This document shows, piece by piece, positions 49,681 through 62,375 of a DNA stretch of 64,000 nucleotides. Below the pieces are notes generated by a model, which did no database searches, had not been told where the DNA came from, and saw nothing but the letters and a program-made list of their open reading frames with translations. Positions within the stretch are counted from its first letter, which is position 1, and the number at the start of each line of letters is the position of its first letter. Origin of the DNA: Calliopsis andreniformis (Eukaryota > Arthropoda > Insecta > Hymenoptera > Andrenidae); the NCBI RefSeq assembly GCF_051401765.1, contig NW_027480533.1:806001-870000 (forward strand), given 5' to 3'. The translations under genes were made by a program, and so were the position numbers.

Positions 49681-50656
49681 TCAATCTTCAATCCTCAATC
49701 CCCAATACTCAGTCCTCAATCCTCAATCCTCAACTCTCAATCCTCAATCCTCAATCCTCAGTCCTCAAACCTCAATCCTCAACCCTCAGCCCTCATCTTC
49801 AACCCTCAATCCTCAATCCTCAATTCTCAACCTTCAATCCTCAATACTCAATCTTCAATCCTCAATCCTCAATTCTCAATCCTCAATACTCAACCCTCAA
49901 TCGTCAATCCTCAATCCCCAATCCTCAATCTTCAATACTCAATCCTCAATCCTCAATCCACAATCCTCAATCTTCAATCCTCAATACTCAATCTTCAATC
50001 CTCAATCCTCAATCCTCAATCCTCAATCCTCAATCCTCGGTCCTCAATCCTCAATCTTCAATCCTCAATACTCAATCTTCAATCCTCAATACTCAATCCT
50101 CAATCCTCAATCCTCATTCTTCAATCCGAAATACCCAATCCTCAATCTTCAATCCTCAATCCTCAATCCTCAGTCCTCAATGCTCATTCTTCAATCCTCA
50201 ATACCCAATCCTCAATCTTCAATCCTCAATCCTCAATCCTCAACTATCAATCCTCAATCCTCAATCCTCAGTCCTCAAACCTCAATCCTCAACCCTCAGC
50301 CCCCATCTTCAATCCTCAATCCTCAATCCTCAATTCTCAATCTTCAATCCTCAATACTCACTATTCAATCCTCAATCCTCAATCCTCAATCCTCAATACC
50401 CAATCCTCAATCTTCAATACTCAATCCTCAATCCACAATTCTCAATCCTCAATCCTCAATCTTCAATCCTCAATGCTCAACCTTTAATCCTCAATCCTCA
50501 ATTCTCAATCTTCAATCCTCAATACTCAATATACAATCCTCAATCCTCAATTCTCAATCCTCAATACTCAATCCTCAATCCGCAATCCACAATCCTCAAT
50601 CTTCAATCCTCAATACTCAATCTTCAATCCTCAATACTCAATCCTCAATCCTCAAT

Positions 50657-50740
50657 CCTCAGTCCTCAAACCTCAATTCTGAATCCTCAATCCTGAATCC
50701 TCAATCTTCAGCCCTCAGTCCTCAACAATCAGTTGTCAAT
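50657..50740. repeat. Module A, 3'-truncated (Z copy d)
   Basis: The +9,623 bp copy of 41,034. Confidence 0.85.
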
Positions 50741-51593
50741 CCTCAATCCTCAATCCTCAATCCTCAATGTTCAATCCGCAATCCCCAATACGCAATCCTC
50801 AATTCTCAAACCTCAATCCTCAATCCTCGATCTTCAATCCTCAATCCTCAATCGTCAATCCTCAATACTCATTCTTCCATCCTCAATACCCAATCCTCAA
50901 ACTTCAATCCTGAATCCTCAATCCTGAACTCTCAATCCTCAATCCTCAATCCTCAGTCCTCAAACCTCAATCCTCAACCATCAGCCCTCATCTTCAATCC
51001 TCAATCCTCAGTCCTCAATTCTCAATCTTCAATCCTCAATACTCAATATTCAATCCTCAATCCCCAATTCTCAATCCTCAATACTCAATCCTCAATCGTC
51101 AATCCTCAATGCCCAATCCTCAATTTTCGATACTCAATCCTCAATCCTCAATCCACAATCCTCAATCTTCAATCCTCAATACTCAATCTTCAATCCTCAA
51201 TCCTCAATCCTCAATCCTCAATCCTCAATCCTCAGTCCTCAACCCTCAATCTTCAATCCTCAATACTCAATCTTCAATCCTCAATCCTCAATCCTCAATC
51301 CTCAATCCTCATTCTTCAATCCTCAATACCCAATCCTCAATCTTCAATACTCAATCCCCAATCCTCAATTCTCAATCCTCAATCCTCAATCCTCAATCCT
51401 CAATACTCAATCTTCAATCCTCAATCCTCAATACTCAATCCTCAATCCTCATCCTTCAATCCTCAATACCCAATCCTCAATCTTCAATCCTCAATCCTCA
51501 ATCCTCAATTCTCAATCCTCAATCCTCAGTACTCAATCCTCAATCTTCAATCCTCAATACTCAATCATCAATCCTCAATTCTCAATCCTCAAT

Positions 51594-51761
51594 CCTGAAT
51601 CCTCAATCTTCAGCCCTCAGTCCTCAACAATCAGTTGTCAATCCTCAATCCTCAATAGAATATCCTCAATTCACAGGTTTCAATACTCAATACTGATTCT
51701 GCAATCTTCAAATCTCTATCCACAAACAACAATCCTCATCACTCAACCCTCAACACTCAGT
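51594..51761. repeat. Module A, 5'-truncated at deletion junction (Z copy d)
   Basis: Starts at unit 6 (CCTGAAT); the first five units were lost with the ~1,069 bp missing from this Z copy. The rest equals 43,005 (TACTGATTCTGC). Confidence 0.87.
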
Positions 51762-53122
51762 CCCCAATCCTCAATCTTCAATTCTCAATCCTCAATCCTC
51801 AATCGTCAATCCTCAATCCTCAATCTTCAATCCTCAATACTCAATCTTCAATCCTCAATCCTCAATCCTCAATCTTCAATCCTCAGTCATCAATCCTCAA
51901 TCCTCAATCTTCAATCCTCAATGCTCAACCTTTAATCCTCAATCCTCAATCCTCAAGCCTCAATCCTCAGTCCTCAATCCTCAATCTTCAATCCTCAATA
52001 CTCAATCTTCAATTCTCAATCCTCAATCCTCAATCCTCAATCCTCATTCTTCAATCCTCAATACCCAATCCTCAATCTTCAATACTCAATCCTCAATCCT
52101 CAATTCTCAATCCTCAATCCTCAATCCTCAGACCTCAGACATCAATACTCAACCCTCAGTCCTCGTCCTCTATCCACAACACTCAATCCTCAATCATCAA
52201 TCTTCAATCATCAATATTCAATCTTCAGTCCTCAATCCTCAATCCTCAATCCCCAATGTTTATTCCGCAATCCCCAATACTCAATCCTCAATCCTCAATC
52301 CTCAATCCTCAATCCTCAATCCTCAATCCTCAATCATCAATCCTCAATCTTCAATCCTCAATGCTCAACCTTTAATCCTCAATCCTCAATCCTCAATCTT
52401 CAATCCTCAGTCATCAATCCTCAATCCTCAATCCTCAATCCTCAATCCTCAACCCCCAATCCTCATTCCTCAAACCTCAACCCTCAGCCCTCAGTCCTCA
52501 TTCTCAGTTCTCAATTCTCAATCCACAGGCCTCAATCCTCAATCCTCAATTCTCATTCTTCAATCCTCAATACCCAATCCTCAATCTTCAATCCTCAATC
52601 CTCAATCCTCAATTCTCAATCCTCAATCCGCAATCCTCAGACCTCAAACATCAATATTCAACCCTCAGTCCTGGTCCCCAATCCACAACCCTCAATCCTC
52701 AATCCTCATTCCTCAATCCTCAATCCTCAATCCTGAATCCTCAATCTTCAATCCTCAATACTCAGTCCTCAATCCTCAATCCTCAATCTTCAATCATCAA
52801 TACTCAATCTTCAATCCTCAATCCTCATTCCTCAATCCTCAATCCTCAATCCTCAATCCTCAATCTTCAATCCTCAATACTCAATCTTCAATCCTCAACC
52901 CTCAATCCTCAATCCTCAATCCTCATTCTTCAATCCTCAACACCAAATCCTCAATCTTCAATCCTCAATCCTCAATCCTCTATTCTCAATCCTCAATCCT
53001 CAATCCTCAGGCCTCAAACATCAGTACTCAACCCTCAGTCCTCGTCCTCAATACACAACCCTCAATCCTCTATCCTCAATCTTCAATCATCAATATTCAA
53101 TCTTCAATCCTCAATCCTCAAT

Positions 53123-53325
53123 CCTCAGTCCTCAAACCTCAATTCTGAATCCTCAATCCTGAATCCTCAATCTTCAGCCCTCAGTCCTCAACAATCAGTT
53201 GACAATCCTCAATCCTCAATAGAATATCCTCAATTCACAGTTTTCAATACTCAATACTGAATCTGCAATCTTCAAACCTCTATCCACAAACATCAATTCT
53301 CATCACTGAACCCTCAATACTCAGT
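53123..53325. repeat. Module A, TTGACA subtype (Z copy d)
   Basis: The +8,512 bp copy of 44,611. Confidence 0.9.
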
Positions 53326-53632
53326 CCTCAATGTTCAATACTCAATCTTCAATCCACAATCCTCAATCGTCAATCTTCAATCCTCAATACTCAATCTTCA
53401 ATCCTCTATCCTCTATCCTCAATCCTCAATCCTCAATCCTCATTCTTCAATCGTCAATACCCAATCCTCAATCTTCAATCCTCAATCCTCAATCCTCAAT
53501 TCTCAATCCTCAATCCTCAGTCCTCAGTCCTTAAACCTCAATCCTCAATCCTCAGCCCTCATCCTCAATCCTCAATCCTCAATCCTCAATCTTCAATCCT
53601 CAATACTCAATCTTCAATCCTCAATCCTCAAT

Positions 53633-53835
53633 CCTCAGTCCTCAAACCTCAATTCTGAATCCTCAATCCTGAATCCTCAATCTTCAGCCCACAGTCCTCA
53701 ACAATCTGGTGACAATCCTCAATCCTCAATAGAATATCCTCAATTCACAGATTTCAATACACAATACTCATTCTGCAATCTTCAAATCTCTATCCACAAA
53801 CATCAATTCTCATCACTCAACCCTCAACACTCAGT
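53633..53835. repeat. Module A, GGTGACA subtype (Z copy d)
   Basis: The +8,512 bp copy of 45,121. Confidence 0.9.
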
Positions 53836-54227
53836 CCTCAATGTTCAATCCTCAATCCTCAATTCTCAATCTTCAATCCTCAATACTAAATCTTTAATCC
53901 TCAATCCTCAATCCTCAATCTTCAATCCTCAGTCCTCAATACTCAATCCTCAATCCTCAATCCTCAATCCTCAATCCTCAATCCTCAATCCTCAATCTTC
54001 AATCCTCAATACTCAATCTTCAATCCTCATTCCTCAATCCTAAACCCTCAGTCCTCATTCTTCAGTCCTCAATACCCAATCCTCAATCTTCAATCCTCAA
54101 CACTCAATCCTCAATGTTCAATCCTCAATGCCCAATCCTCAATCTTCAATCCTCAATCCTCATTCCTCAACCCTCAATTCTCAATCCTCAATGTTCAATC
54201 CTCAATCCTCATTCCTCAATCCTCAAT

Positions 54228-54430
54228 TCTCAGTCCTCAAACCTCAATTCTGAATCCTCAATCCTGAATCCTCAATCTTCAGCCCTCAGTCCTCAACAAT
54301 CAGTTGACAATCCTCAATCCTCAATAGAATATCCTCAATTCACAGTTTTCAATTCTCAATTCTGAATCTGCAATCTTCAAACCTCTATCCACAAACTTCA
54401 ATTCTCATCACTGAACCCTCAACACTCAGT
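54228..54430. repeat. Module A, TTGACA subtype (F unit 3)
   Basis: The +7,072 bp copy of 47,156. Confidence 0.9.
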
Positions 54431-54919
54431 CCTCAATGTTCAATACTCAATTTTCAATCCACAATCCTCAATCGTCAATCTTCAATCCTCAATACTCAAT
54501 CTTCAATCCTCAATCCTCAATCCTCATTCTTCAACCCTCAATACTCAATCTTCAATCCTCAAGCCTCAATCCTCAATCCTCAATACTCTATCCTCAATCC
54601 TCAATCCTCATTCTTCAATCCTCAATACCCAATCCTCAATCATCAATCCTCAATCCTCAATCCTCAATTCTCAATCCTCAATCCTCAATCATCAATCCTC
54701 AGACCTCAGACATCAATACTCAATCCTCAGTCCTCGTCCTCAATCCACAACCCTCAATCCTCAATCATCAATCTTCAATCATCAATATTCAATCTTCTGT
54801 CCACAATCCTCAATCCTCAATCCTCAATGTTCAATCCGCAATACCCAATCCTCAATCTTCAATCCTCAATCCTCAATCCAAAATCCACAATCCTCAATCC
54901 TCAATCCTCAATCCTCAAT

Positions 54920-55122
54920 CCTCACTCCTCAAACATCAATCCTGGATCCTCAATCCTGAATTCTCAATCTTCAGACCTCAGTCCTCAACAATCAGTTGTC
55001 AATTCTCAATCCTCAATGGAATATCATCAATTCACGGTTTTCAATACTCAATACTCCATCTGCAATCTTTAAATCTCTATCCACAATCACCAATTCTCAT
55101 CACTCAACACTCAACACTCAGT
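54920..55122. repeat. Module A, GGAATATCATC subtype (F unit 3)
   Basis: The +7,072 bp copy of 47,848. Confidence 0.9.
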
Positions 55123-55688
55123 CCCCAGACCTCAATCTTCAATCCTCAGTCCTCAATCCTCAATCCTCAATCCTCAATCCTCAATCCTCAATCTTCAATC
55201 CTCAATACTCAATCATCAATCTTCAATCCTCAGTCCTCAATCCTCAAACCTCAATCCTCAACCCTCAGCCCTCATCCTCAATCCTCGATCCTCAATCCTC
55301 AATCCTCAATCTTCAATCCTCAATCCTCAATACTCAATCCTCAATCCTCATTCTTCAATCCTCAATACCCAATCCTCAATCTTTAGTCCTCAATCCTCAA
55401 TCCTCAATTCTCAATCCTCAATCCTCAGTACTCAATCCTCAATCTTCAATCCTCAATACTCAATCATCAATCCTCAATTCTCAATCCTCAATCCTCAATC
55501 CTCAACCCCCAATCCTCAATCCTCAAACCTCAACTCTCAGCCCTCAGTCCTCATCCTCAGTTTTTCAATTCTCAATCCTCAGGCCTCAATCCTCAATCCT
55601 CAATCCTCATTCTTCAATCCTCAATACCCAATCCTCAATCTTCAATCCTCAACCCTCAATCCTCAATTCTCAATCCTCAATCCTCAAT

Positions 55689-55891
55689 CCTCAGTCCTCA
55701 AACCTCAATTCTGAATCCTCAATCCTGAATCCTCAATCTTCAGCCCTCAGTCCTCAACAATCAGTTGTCAATCCTCAATCCTCAATAGAATATCCTCAAT
55801 TCACAGGTTTCAATACTCAATACTGATACTGCAATCTTCAAATCTCTATCCACAAACAACAATCCTCATCACTCAACCCTCAACACTCAGT
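55689..55891. repeat. Module A, CAGG subtype (F unit 3)
   Basis: The +7,072 bp copy of 48,617. Confidence 0.9.
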
Positions 55892-56311
55892 CCCCAATCC
55901 TCAATCTTCAATTCTCAATCCTCAATCCTCAATCGTCAATCCTCAATCCTCAATCGTCAAACCTCAATCCTCAATCATCAATCCTCAATACTCAATCTTC
56001 AATCCTCAATCCTCAATCCTCAATCTTCAATCCTCAGTCATCAATCCTCAATCCTCAATCTTCAATCCTCAATGCTCAACCTTTAATCCTCAATCCTCAA
56101 TCCTCAACCCTCAATCCTCAGTCCTCAATCCTCAATCTTCAATCCTCAATACTCAATCTTCAATCCGCAATCCTCAATCCTCAATCCTCAATCCTCATTC
56201 TTCAATCCTCAATACCCAATCCTCAATCTTCAATCCTCAATCCTCATTCCTCAACCCTCAATTCTCAATCCTCAATGTTCAATCCTCAATCCTCATTCCT
56301 CAATCCTCAAT

Positions 56312-56514
56312 TCTCAGTCCTCAAACCTCAATTCTGAATCCTCAATCCTGAATCCTCAATCTTCAGCCCTCAGTCCTCAACAATCAGTTGACAATCCTCA
56401 ATCCTCAATAGAATATCCTCAATTCACAGTTTTCAAATCTCAATTCTGAATCTGCAATCTTCAAACCTCTATCCACAAACTTCAATTCTCATCACTGAAC
56501 CCTCAACACTCAGT
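56312..56514. repeat. Module A, TTGACA subtype (F unit 4)
   Basis: The +2,084 bp copy of 54,228 with TTTTCAAATCTC. Confidence 0.9.
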
Positions 56515-57003
56515 CCTCAATGTTCAATACTCAATTTTCAATCCACAATCCTCAATCGTCAATCTTCAATCCTCAATACTCAATCTTCAATCCTCAATCC
56601 TCAATCCTCAATCTTCAACCCTCAATACTCAATCTTCAATCCTCAAGCCTCAATCCTCAATCCTCAATCCTCTATCCTCAATCCTCAATCCTCATTCTTC
56701 AATCCTCAATACCCAATCCTCAATCATCAATCCTCAATCCTCAATCCTCAATTCTCAATCCTCAATCCTCAATCATCAATCCTCAGACCTCAGACATCAA
56801 TACTCAACCCTCAGTCCTCGTCCTCAATCCACAACCCTCAATCCTCAATCATCAATCTTCAATCATCAATATTCAATCTTCTGTCCACAATCCTCAATCC
56901 TCAATCCTCAATGTTCAATCCGCAATACCCAATCCTCAATCTTCAATCCTCAATCCTCAATCCAAAATCCACAATCCTCAATCCTCAATCCTCAATCCTC
57001 AAT

Positions 57004-57206
57004 CCTCACTCCTCAAACATCAATCCTGGATCCTCAATCCTGAATTCTCAATCTTCAGACCTCAGTCCTCAACAATCAGTTGTCAATTCTCAATCCTCAA
57101 TGGAATATCATCAATTCACGGTTTTCAATACTCAATACTCCATCTGCAATCTTTAAATCTCTATCCACAATCACCAATTCTCATCACTCAACACTCAACA
57201 CTCAGT
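57004..57206. repeat. Module A, GGAATATCATC subtype (F unit 4)
   Basis: The +2,084 bp copy of 54,920. Confidence 0.9.
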
Positions 57207-57772
57207 CCCCAGACCTCAATCTTCAATCCTCAGTCCTCAATCCTCAATCCTCAATCCTCAATCCTCAATCCTCAATCTTCAATCCTCAATACTCAATCAT
57301 CAATCTTCAATCCTCAGTCCTCAATCCTCAAACCTCAATCCTCAACCCTCAGCCCTCATCCTCAATCCTCGATCCTCAATCCTCAATCCTCAATCTTCAA
57401 TCCTCAATCCTCAATACTCAATCCTCAATCCTCATTCTTCAATCCTCAATACCCAATCCTCAATCTTTAGTCCTCAATCCTCAATCCTCAATTCTCAATC
57501 CTCAATCCTCAGTACTCAATCCTCAATCTTCAATCCTCAATACTCAATCATCAATCCTCAATTCTCAATCCTCAATCCTCAATCCTCAACCCCCAATCCT
57601 CAATCCTCAAACCTCAACTCTCAGCCCTCAGTCCTCATCCTCAGTTTTTCAATTCTCAATCCTCAGGCCTCAATCCTCAATCCTCAATCCTCATTCTTCA
57701 ATCCTCAATACCCAATCCTCAATCTTCAATCCTCAACCCTCAATCCTCAATTCTCAATCCTCAATCCTCAAT

Positions 57773-57975
57773 CCTCAGTCCTCAAACCTCAATTCTGAAT
57801 CCTCAATCCTGAATCCTCAATCTTCAGCCCTCAGTCCTCAACAATCAGTTGTCAATCCTCAATCCTCAATAGAATATCCTCAATTCACAGGTTTCAATAC
57901 TCAATACTGATACTGCAATCTTCAAATCTCTATCCACAAACAACAATCCTCATCACTCAACCCTCAACACTCAGT
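57773..57975. repeat. Module A, CAGG subtype (F unit 4)
   Basis: The +2,084 bp copy of 55,689. Confidence 0.9.
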
Positions 57976-58297
57976 CCCCAATCCTCAATCTTCAATTCTC
58001 AATCCTCAATCCTCAATCGTCAATCCTCAATCCTCAATCGTCAATCCTCAATCCTCAATCATCAATCCTCAATACTCAATCTTCAATCCTCAATCCTCAA
58101 TCCTCAATCTTCAATCCTCAGTCATCAATCCTCAATCCTCAATCTTCAATCCTCAATGCTCAACCTTTAATCCTCAATCCTCAATCCTCAACCCTCAATC
58201 CTCAGTCCTCAATCCTCAATCTTCAATCCTCAATACTCAATCTTCAATCCGCAATCCTCAATCCTCAATCCTCAATCCTCATTCTTCAATCCTCAAT

Positions 58298-58836
58298 ACC
58301 CAATCCTCAATCTTCAATACTCAATCCTCAATCCTCAATTCTCAATCCTCAATCCTCAATCCTCAGACCTCAGACATCAATACTCAACCCTCAGTCCTCG
58401 TCCTCTATCCACAACACTCAATCCTCAATCATCAATCTTCAATCATCAATATTCAATCTTCAGTCCTCAATCCTCAATCCTCAATCCTCAATCCTCAATC
58501 CTCAATCATCAATCCTCAATCTTCAATACTCAGTCCTCAATCCTCAATCCTCAATCCTCAATCCTCAATCATCAATCCTCAATGCTCATTCTTCAATCCT
58601 CAATACCCAATCCTCAATCTTCAATCCTCAATCCTCAATCCTCAATTCTCAATCCTCAATCCTCAATCCTCAGACCTCAGACATAAATACTCAACCCTCA
58701 GTCCTCGTCCTCAATCCACAACCCTCAATCCTCAATCATCAATCTTCAATCATCAATATTCAATCTTCAGTCCTCCATCCTCAATCCTCAATCCTCAATG
58801 TTCAATCCGCAATACCCAATCCTCAATCTTCAATCC
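58298..58836. repeat. Tail following HOR F, right block
   Basis: Partner of 49,142-49,680. To its right, 58,850-59,150 resembles 18,370-18,620 (CATTCTCAATCCTCGATCC), another link between distant parts of the array. Confidence 0.86.
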
Positions 58837-59838
58837 TCAATCCTCAATGCTCAATCCTCAATCCTCAATCCTCAATCCTCAATCCTCAATCCTCAATCCT
58901 CAATCCTTAATCTTCAATCCTCAATACTCAGTCATCAATCCTCAATCCTCAGTCCTCAATCCTCAAACCTCAATCCTCAACCCTCAGCCCTCATTCTCAA
59001 TCCTCGATCCTCAATACTCAATCCTCAATCTTCAATCCTCAATACTCAATCTTCAATCCTCAATCCCCAATCCTCAATCCACAATCCTCAATCCTCAATC
59101 CTCAGTCATCAATACTCAATCTTCAGTACTCAATCCTCAATCCTCAATCCTCAATCCTCAATCCTCAACCCCAAATCCTCATTCCTCAAACCTCAACCCT
59201 CAGCCCTCAGTCCTCATCCTCAGTTCTCAATTCTCAATCCACAGGCCTCAATCCTCAATCCTCAATTCTCATTCTTCAATCCTCAATACCCAATCCTCAA
59301 TCTTCAATCCTCAATCCTCAATCCTCAATTCTCAATCCTCAATCCGCAATCCTCAGACCTCAAACATCAATATTCAACCCTCAGTCCTGGTCCCCAATCC
59401 ACAACACTCAATCCTCAATCCTCATTCCTCAATCCTCAAACCTCAATCCTGAATCCTCAATCTTCAATCCTCAATACTCAGTCCTCAATCCTCAATCCTC
59501 AATCTTCAATCATCAATACTTAATCTTCAATCCTCAATCCTCATTCCTCAATCCTCAATCCTCAATCCTCAATCCTCAATCTTCAATCCTCAATACTCAA
59601 TCTTCAATCCTCAACCCTCAATCCTCAATCCTCAATCCTCATTCTTCAATCCTCAACACCAAATCCTCAATCTTCAATCCTCAATCCTCAATCCTCTATT
59701 CTCAATCCTCAATCCTCAATCCTCAGGCCTCAAACATCAGTACTCAACCCTCAGTCCTCGTCCTCAATACACAACCCTCAATCCTCTATCCTCAATCTTC
59801 AATCATCAATATTCAAACTTCAATCCTCAATCCTCAAT

Positions 59839-60041
59839 CCTCAGTCCTCAAACCTCAATTCTGAATCCTCAATCCTGAATCCTCAATCTTCAGCCCTCAG
59901 TCCTCAACAATCAGTTGACAATCCTCAATCCTCAATAGAATATCCTCAATTCACAGTTTTCAATACTCAATACTGAATCTGCAATCTTCAAACCTCTATC
60001 CGCAAACATCAATTCTCATCACTGAACCCTCAACACTCAGT
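59839..60041. repeat. Module A, TTGACA subtype (Z copy e)
   Basis: The +6,716 bp copy of 53,123, with CCGCAAA for CCACAAA. Confidence 0.9.
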
Positions 60042-60348
60042 CCTCAATGTTCAATACTCAATCTTCAATCCACAATCCTCAATCGTCAATCTTCAATCAT
60101 CAATACTCAATCTTCAATCCTCTATCCTCTATCTTGAATCCTCAATCCTCAATCCTCATTCTTGAATCGTCAATACCCAATCCTCAATCTTCAATCCTCA
60201 ATCCTCAATCCTCAATTCTCAATCCTCAATCCTCAGTCCTCAGTCCTTAAACCTCAATCCTCAACCCTCAGCACTCATCCTCAATCCTCAATCCTCAATC
60301 CTCAATCTTCAATCCTCAATACTCAATCTTCAATCCTCAATCCTCAAT

Positions 60349-60551
60349 CCTCAGTCCTCAAACCTCAATTCTGAATCCTCAATCCTGAATCCTCAATCTT
60401 CAGCCCACAGTGCTCAACAATCAGGTGACAATCCTCAATCCTCAATAGAATAGCCTCAATTCACACATTTCAATACACAATACTCATTCTGCAATCTTCA
60501 AATCTCTATCCACAAACATCAATTCTCATCACTCAACCCTCAACACTCAGT
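60349..60551. repeat. Module A, GGTGACA subtype (Z copy e)
   Basis: AATCAGGTGAC, core AGAATAG and CACACATTTC are private changes on the 45,121 type. Confidence 0.88.
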
Positions 60552-61752
60552 CCTCAATGTTCAATCCTCAATCCTCAATTCTCAATCTTCAATCCTCAAT
60601 ACTAAATCTTTAATCCTCAATCCTCAATCCTCAATCTTCAATCCTCAGTCCTCAATACTCAATCCTCAATCCTCAATCCTCAATCCTCAATCATCAATCC
60701 TCAACCTTCAATACTCAATCCTCAAGCCTCAATCCTCAATCCTCAATCCTCAATCATCAATCCTCAATCTTCAATCCTCAACACTCAATCTTTAATCATC
60801 AATCCTCAATCCTCAATCTTCAATCCTCAATCCTCAATCCTGAATCCTCAATCCTCAATCCTCAATCCGCTATCCTCAACCCTCAACTTTCAATCCTCAA
60901 TACTCAATCTTCAATCCTCGATCCTCAATCCTACATCCTCAGTCCTCATTCTTCAATCCTCAATACCCAATCCTCAATCTTCAATCCTCAATCCTCAATC
61001 CTCAATTCTCAATCCTCAATCCTCAATCTTCAGACCTCAAACATCAATACTCAACCGTCAGTCCTCGTCCTCAATCCACAACCCTCAATCCTCAATCCTC
61101 AATCTTCAATCATCAATAATCAGTCTTCAATACTCAACCCTCAATCCTCGATCCTCAATCCTCAACCCTCAATGTTCAATCCTCAATACCCAATCCTCAA
61201 TCGTCAATCCTCAATCCTCAATCCTCAACCCTCAATTCTCATTCCTCAATCCTCAGTCCTCAGTCCTCAAACCTCAACCCTCAACCCTCAGACCTCATCG
61301 TCAATTCTCAATCCTCAATCCTCAATCCTCAATCTTCAATCCTCAATACTCAATCTTCAATCCACAATCCTCAATCTTCAATCCTCAATACTCAATCTTC
61401 AATCCTCAATCCTCAATCCTCAATACTCAATCCTCAATCCTCAATCCTCAGTCCTCAATCCTCAATCTTCAACCTCAATACTCAATATTCAATCCTCAAT
61501 CCTCAATCCTCAATCCTCAATCCTCAATCCTCATTCTTCAATCCACAATACCCAATCCTCAATCTTCAATCCTCAATCCTCAATCCCCAATTCTCAATCC
61601 TCAATTCTCAATCTTCAATCCTCAATCCTCAATCCTCAATCCTCAATCCTCATTCTTCAATCCTCAATACCCAATCCTCAATCTTCAATCCTCAATCCTC
61701 AATCTTCAATCGTCAATCTTAGATCCTCAATACTCAATCTTCAATCCTCAAT

Positions 61753-61955
61753 CCTCAGTCCTCAAACCTCAATTCTGAATCCTCAATCCTGAATCCTCAA
61801 TCTTCAGCCCTCAGTCCTCGACAATCAATTGTCAATCCTCAATCCTCAATAGAATATCCTCAATTCACAGTTTTCAATACTCGATACTCAATCTGCAATC
61901 CTCAAATCTCTATCCACAAACATTAATTCTCATCACTCAATCCTCTACACTCAGT
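61753..61955. repeat. Module A, CAGT subtype
   Basis: CCTCGACAATCAATTGTC and ACTCGATACTC; ends CTCTACACTC. Confidence 0.88.
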
Positions 61956-62163
61956 CCACAATCCTCAATCTTCAATCCTCAATCCTCAATCCTCAATCCT
62001 CAATCCTCAATCCTCAATCCTCAATCCTCAATCCTCAATCCACAATCCTCAATCTTCAATCCTCAATACTCAATCTTCAATCCTCAATACTCAATACTCA
62101 ATCCTCCGTCATCAATCCTCAAACATCAATCCTCAATCTTCTATACTCAATCCTCAATCCTCA

Positions 62164-62375
62164 ATCCTCAATACTCAACCATCAATCCTCAATTCTCAAT
62201 ACTCAATAGAATATCCTGAATTCTCATGGTTCAATACTCAATCTACAAAATTCAATAATCAAATCTCAATCCTCAAACATCAATTCTCAGCACTCAATCC
62301 TCAACACTCAGTCCTCTCTCTTCAATCCTCCATCCTCAATCCTCAATCCTCAAGCGTCAATCCTCAGTCCTCAAT
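62164..62375. repeat. Long module B form, copy 2
   Basis: Distant partner of 11,600-11,815, sharing AGAATATCCTGAATTCTC, ACAAAATTCAATAATC, CCTCTCTCTTC and CTCAAGCGTC. Differences include CATGGTTC against CATGTTTC and TCTACAAAA against TCCACAAAA. Confidence 0.8.

Larger units (their letters stand above)
49680..53942. repeat. HOR Z, copy d (internally deleted)
   Basis: It matches copy c at offset 9,623 up to about 51,590, then 8,554, then 8,512. The first step is a loss of about 1,069 bp, whose junction lies at 51,590-51,594 directly in front of the fifth-to-sixth unit of a module A. The second is a 42-bp (six-heptamer) loss near 52,300. Its left part joins an F-type tail near 49,680. Confidence 0.9.
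54130..56214. repeat. HOR F, unit 3 (full 2,084 bp)
   Basis: First unit of the second F block. Private variants include CATTCTTCAACCC near 54,526, CTCAATCCTCAGTCC in module C near 54,720 and CGTCAAACC near 55,957. Confidence 0.9.
56214..58298. repeat. HOR F, unit 4 (full 2,084 bp)
   Basis: Second unit of the right F block. It is identical or nearly so to unit 2 over long stretches. A private change is TTTTCAAATCTC near 56,430 (TTTTCAATTCTC in the others). Confidence 0.9.
59150..60660. repeat. HOR Z, copy e (right part only)
   Basis: It matches 52,436-53,942 at offset 6,716 and the corresponding parts of b and c. More substitutions are visible than between c and d, for example TATCTTGAATCC near 60,132, CATTCTTGAATCG near 60,158 and GAATAGCC near 60,449. 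Confidence 0.87.

Noticed and set aside
45840..57910. Identical 276-codon frames at 45,840, 47,924, 54,996 and 57,080, looking like a conserved four-member gene family
   Set aside because: They are identical because the F units are recent DNA duplicates. The non-coding parts of the units are equally conserved, and the frames are made of the same heptamer-derived peptide.
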